This document shows, piece by piece, positions 6,155 through 7,295 of a DNA stretch of 7,295 bases (positions are counted from its first letter, which is position 1; the number at the start of each line of letters is the position of its first letter). The DNA lies in the NCBI GenBank assembly GCA_020061685.1, contig JAGUXU010000063.1:1-7295 (forward strand). The letters run 5' to 3'. Position numbers and translations under genes: made by a program. The DNA comes from Candidatus Omnitrophota bacterium (lineage in GTDB: Bacteria > Omnitrophota > Gorgyraeia > Pluralincolimonadales > Pluralincolimonadaceae). The notes under the pieces were generated by a model, which made no database searches, was not told where the DNA came from, and worked only from the letters and a program-made list of their open reading frames with translations.

Positions 6155-7295
6155 AAGCTTACTTCCTCTGATAATCCTTATTGCTGTCTGCGCGGTCCTG
6201 TTCTTCCTCGGCCTGGGGAAGAGGGGGTTGTGGTCGCCTGACGAGACCCGTTATGCAGTCGTCTCAAAGGAGATAGTCGATAGCGGGGATTGGATCACGC
6301 TTCGCCGGAACGGCGAGATCTACGCGCAGAAGCCGCCTGTATTTTTCTGGCTGATATCCGTCTTCGGTATCATGCTCGGCAAATTTTCCGAATTTTCCGT
6401 CCGACTCCCTTCGGCGCTTGCGGCGACCGGAGGCGCCGTCATAACCTATCTCTTCGCCAAAAAATTATTCAACGAACGGGTCGCTCTCTTCTCAAGCCTT
6501 ATCCTTGTCACGTCCCTGGCGTATCTGGGCGCTGCGCGGTGGGTAATACTGGACCCGCTATTTACGTTATTTACCTTATCCGCTGTCTACCTTCTCTACC
6601 TGGGCTTAAATAGACAGGATATAAGGTTAATAACATATCTGTCCGCGTTCATATCGATGGGGCTGGGAACCCTGACAAAAGGACCCATCGGTATCATCTT
6701 GCCTTTATTAGTAATGATATTTTACGCGTATTTTATAAAAAATATGCGCTCATTATTCACGAAAGAATTTACGATGGGCCTGGCGGCTTTCATCCTTATA
6801 GTCGTTTCCTGGCTGGTCCCCGCATGCGCCAGGGGAGGGGAGGCCTATACGAAAGAGCTGCTCCTGAATCAGATATTCGGAAGGTTCCTGGAGGCCTTTG
6901 ACCATAAAGAGCCGTTTTACTTTTATTTCATCAGGTTCCCCCTGGAATTTATGCCGTGGACGGTATTCCTGCCGGCGGCGGTCATATTCCTCATGAAAAA
7001 CAAGATGGGGGAAGACCGCGTCAAATTGATCTTTATATGGTTTCTCTCGATATTTCTTTTTTTCACGGTCTCCAAATCCAAGAATGACTTATACCTTCTG
7101 CCGCTCTATCCGGCCGCCGCTATCGCGGTAGCCTATTATTGGGAGAACAGGATGAGCGGCAGGCCGCGGACGCTGGCCTACATAGCGACGGCTATGATAA
7201 TCTTAAATACATTGTTGACATACCTGGTTTTCCCGCTTTTTGACGTATATAAATCGCCTAAATACCTTTCCCAGAAAATCGTAAAATACGCGGGG
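6141..7295 (+). CDS. ArnT/PMT-like membrane glycosyltransferase (GT83/GT39 type), 3' end outside window
   Basis: The frame from ATG 6141 stays open to the window edge, giving 385 residues; ArnT-like proteins are usually about 500-600, so the C-terminal domain is missing. The first periplasmic loop carries the family signature: GLWSPDETRYA (29-39), a SGDW at 48-51, and YAQKPPVFFW (61-70). Asp34/Glu35 and Lys64 correspond to the conserved acidic and lysine positions that bind metal and lipid phosphate in ArnT. Further conserved elements are VRLPSA (87-92), LDPLF (137-141), TKGPIG (179-184), the HKEP...PW stretch, and SKSKNDLYLLPLYP near 340. Many hydrophobic helices are visible. Such enzymes take a sugar from undecaprenyl phosphate and transfer it, on the periplasmic side, to lipid A, another glycan or protein. 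The gene overlaps LAB_N by 14 bases, has only a weak Shine-Dalgarno sequence, and so is probably translated by coupling. Donor sugar and acceptor are unknown; the symbol arnT would overstate the evidence. Confidence 0.85.
   Translation, partial: MSSHKSLLPLIILIAVCAVLFFLGLGKRGLWSPDETRYAVVSKEIVDSGDWITLRRNGEIYAQKPPVFFWLISVFGIMLGKFSEFSVRLPSALAATGGAVITYLFAKKLFNERVALFSSLILVTSLAYLGAARWVILDPLFTLFTLSAVYLLYLGLNRQDIRLITYLSAFISMGLGTLTKGPIGIILPLLVMIFYAYFIKNMRSLFTKEFTMGLAAFILIVVSWLVPACARGGEAYTKELLLNQIFGRFLEAFDHKEPFYFYFIRFPLEFMPWTVFLPAAVIFLMKNKMGEDRVKLIFIWFLSIFLFFTVSKSKNDLYLLPLYPAAAIAVAYYWENRMSGRPRTLAYIATAMIILNTLLTYLVFPLFDVYKSPKYLSQKIVKYAG

Noticed and set aside
6290..6613. 107-residue + strand reading frame
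   Set aside because: It is an out-of-frame shadow of the ArnT-like gene, which has clear family motifs in the frame starting at 6141.

Overview
The window looks like chromosome of a Gram-negative, probably uncultured, bacterium. Two proteins carry Sec-type signal peptides, one of them is an outer-membrane beta-barrel, and another module belongs to lipid-linked sugar transfer to the envelope. The combination of a beta-galactosidase-like protein, a glycoamylase-fold secreted enzyme, an AlgE-type porin and a GT2/LAB_N/ArnT-like trio, with mid-range GC and frequent ATA, AGG and AAG codons, suggests the candidate phylum Omnitrophota or a relative. This is an impression from protein style; no marker gene is present. 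All real genes are on the + strand and no mobile element, CRISPR array, rRNA or tRNA was recognised.

Region 1 (1-3199) is a carbohydrate-active pair. The C-terminal part of a GH42/GH35-type beta-galactosidase-like protein runs in from the left edge. It overlaps by 11 bases a secreted 761-residue protein with a glycoamylase/GH144-like (alpha/alpha)6 domain followed by two jelly-roll, carbohydrate-binding-like domains.

Region 2 (3200-3486) is a 287-base non-coding gap. It holds a consensus-like sigma-70 promoter, then a transcribed leader of about 190 bases. The leader contains a long stem-loop whose apical loop displays a Shine-Dalgarno sequence, a short upstream reading frame, and a small hairpin before the ribosome binding site of the next gene.

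Region 3 (3487-5139) is an outer-membrane porin of the alginate-export type, closed by a very strong intrinsic terminator.

Region 4 (5166-7295) is a translationally coupled three-gene module: a dolichol-phosphate-mannose-synthase-like GT2 enzyme, a small LAB_N membrane protein, and an ArnT-like membrane glycosyltransferase that runs off the right edge. The likely chemistry is charging of a polyprenyl phosphate with a sugar on the cytoplasmic face, passage across the membrane, and transfer to lipid A or another envelope acceptor.

The simplest reading is two neighbouring envelope-carbohydrate functions: glycan processing with outer-membrane passage on the left, and lipid-linked glycosylation on the right. 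The most unusual item is the structured leader of the porin gene.
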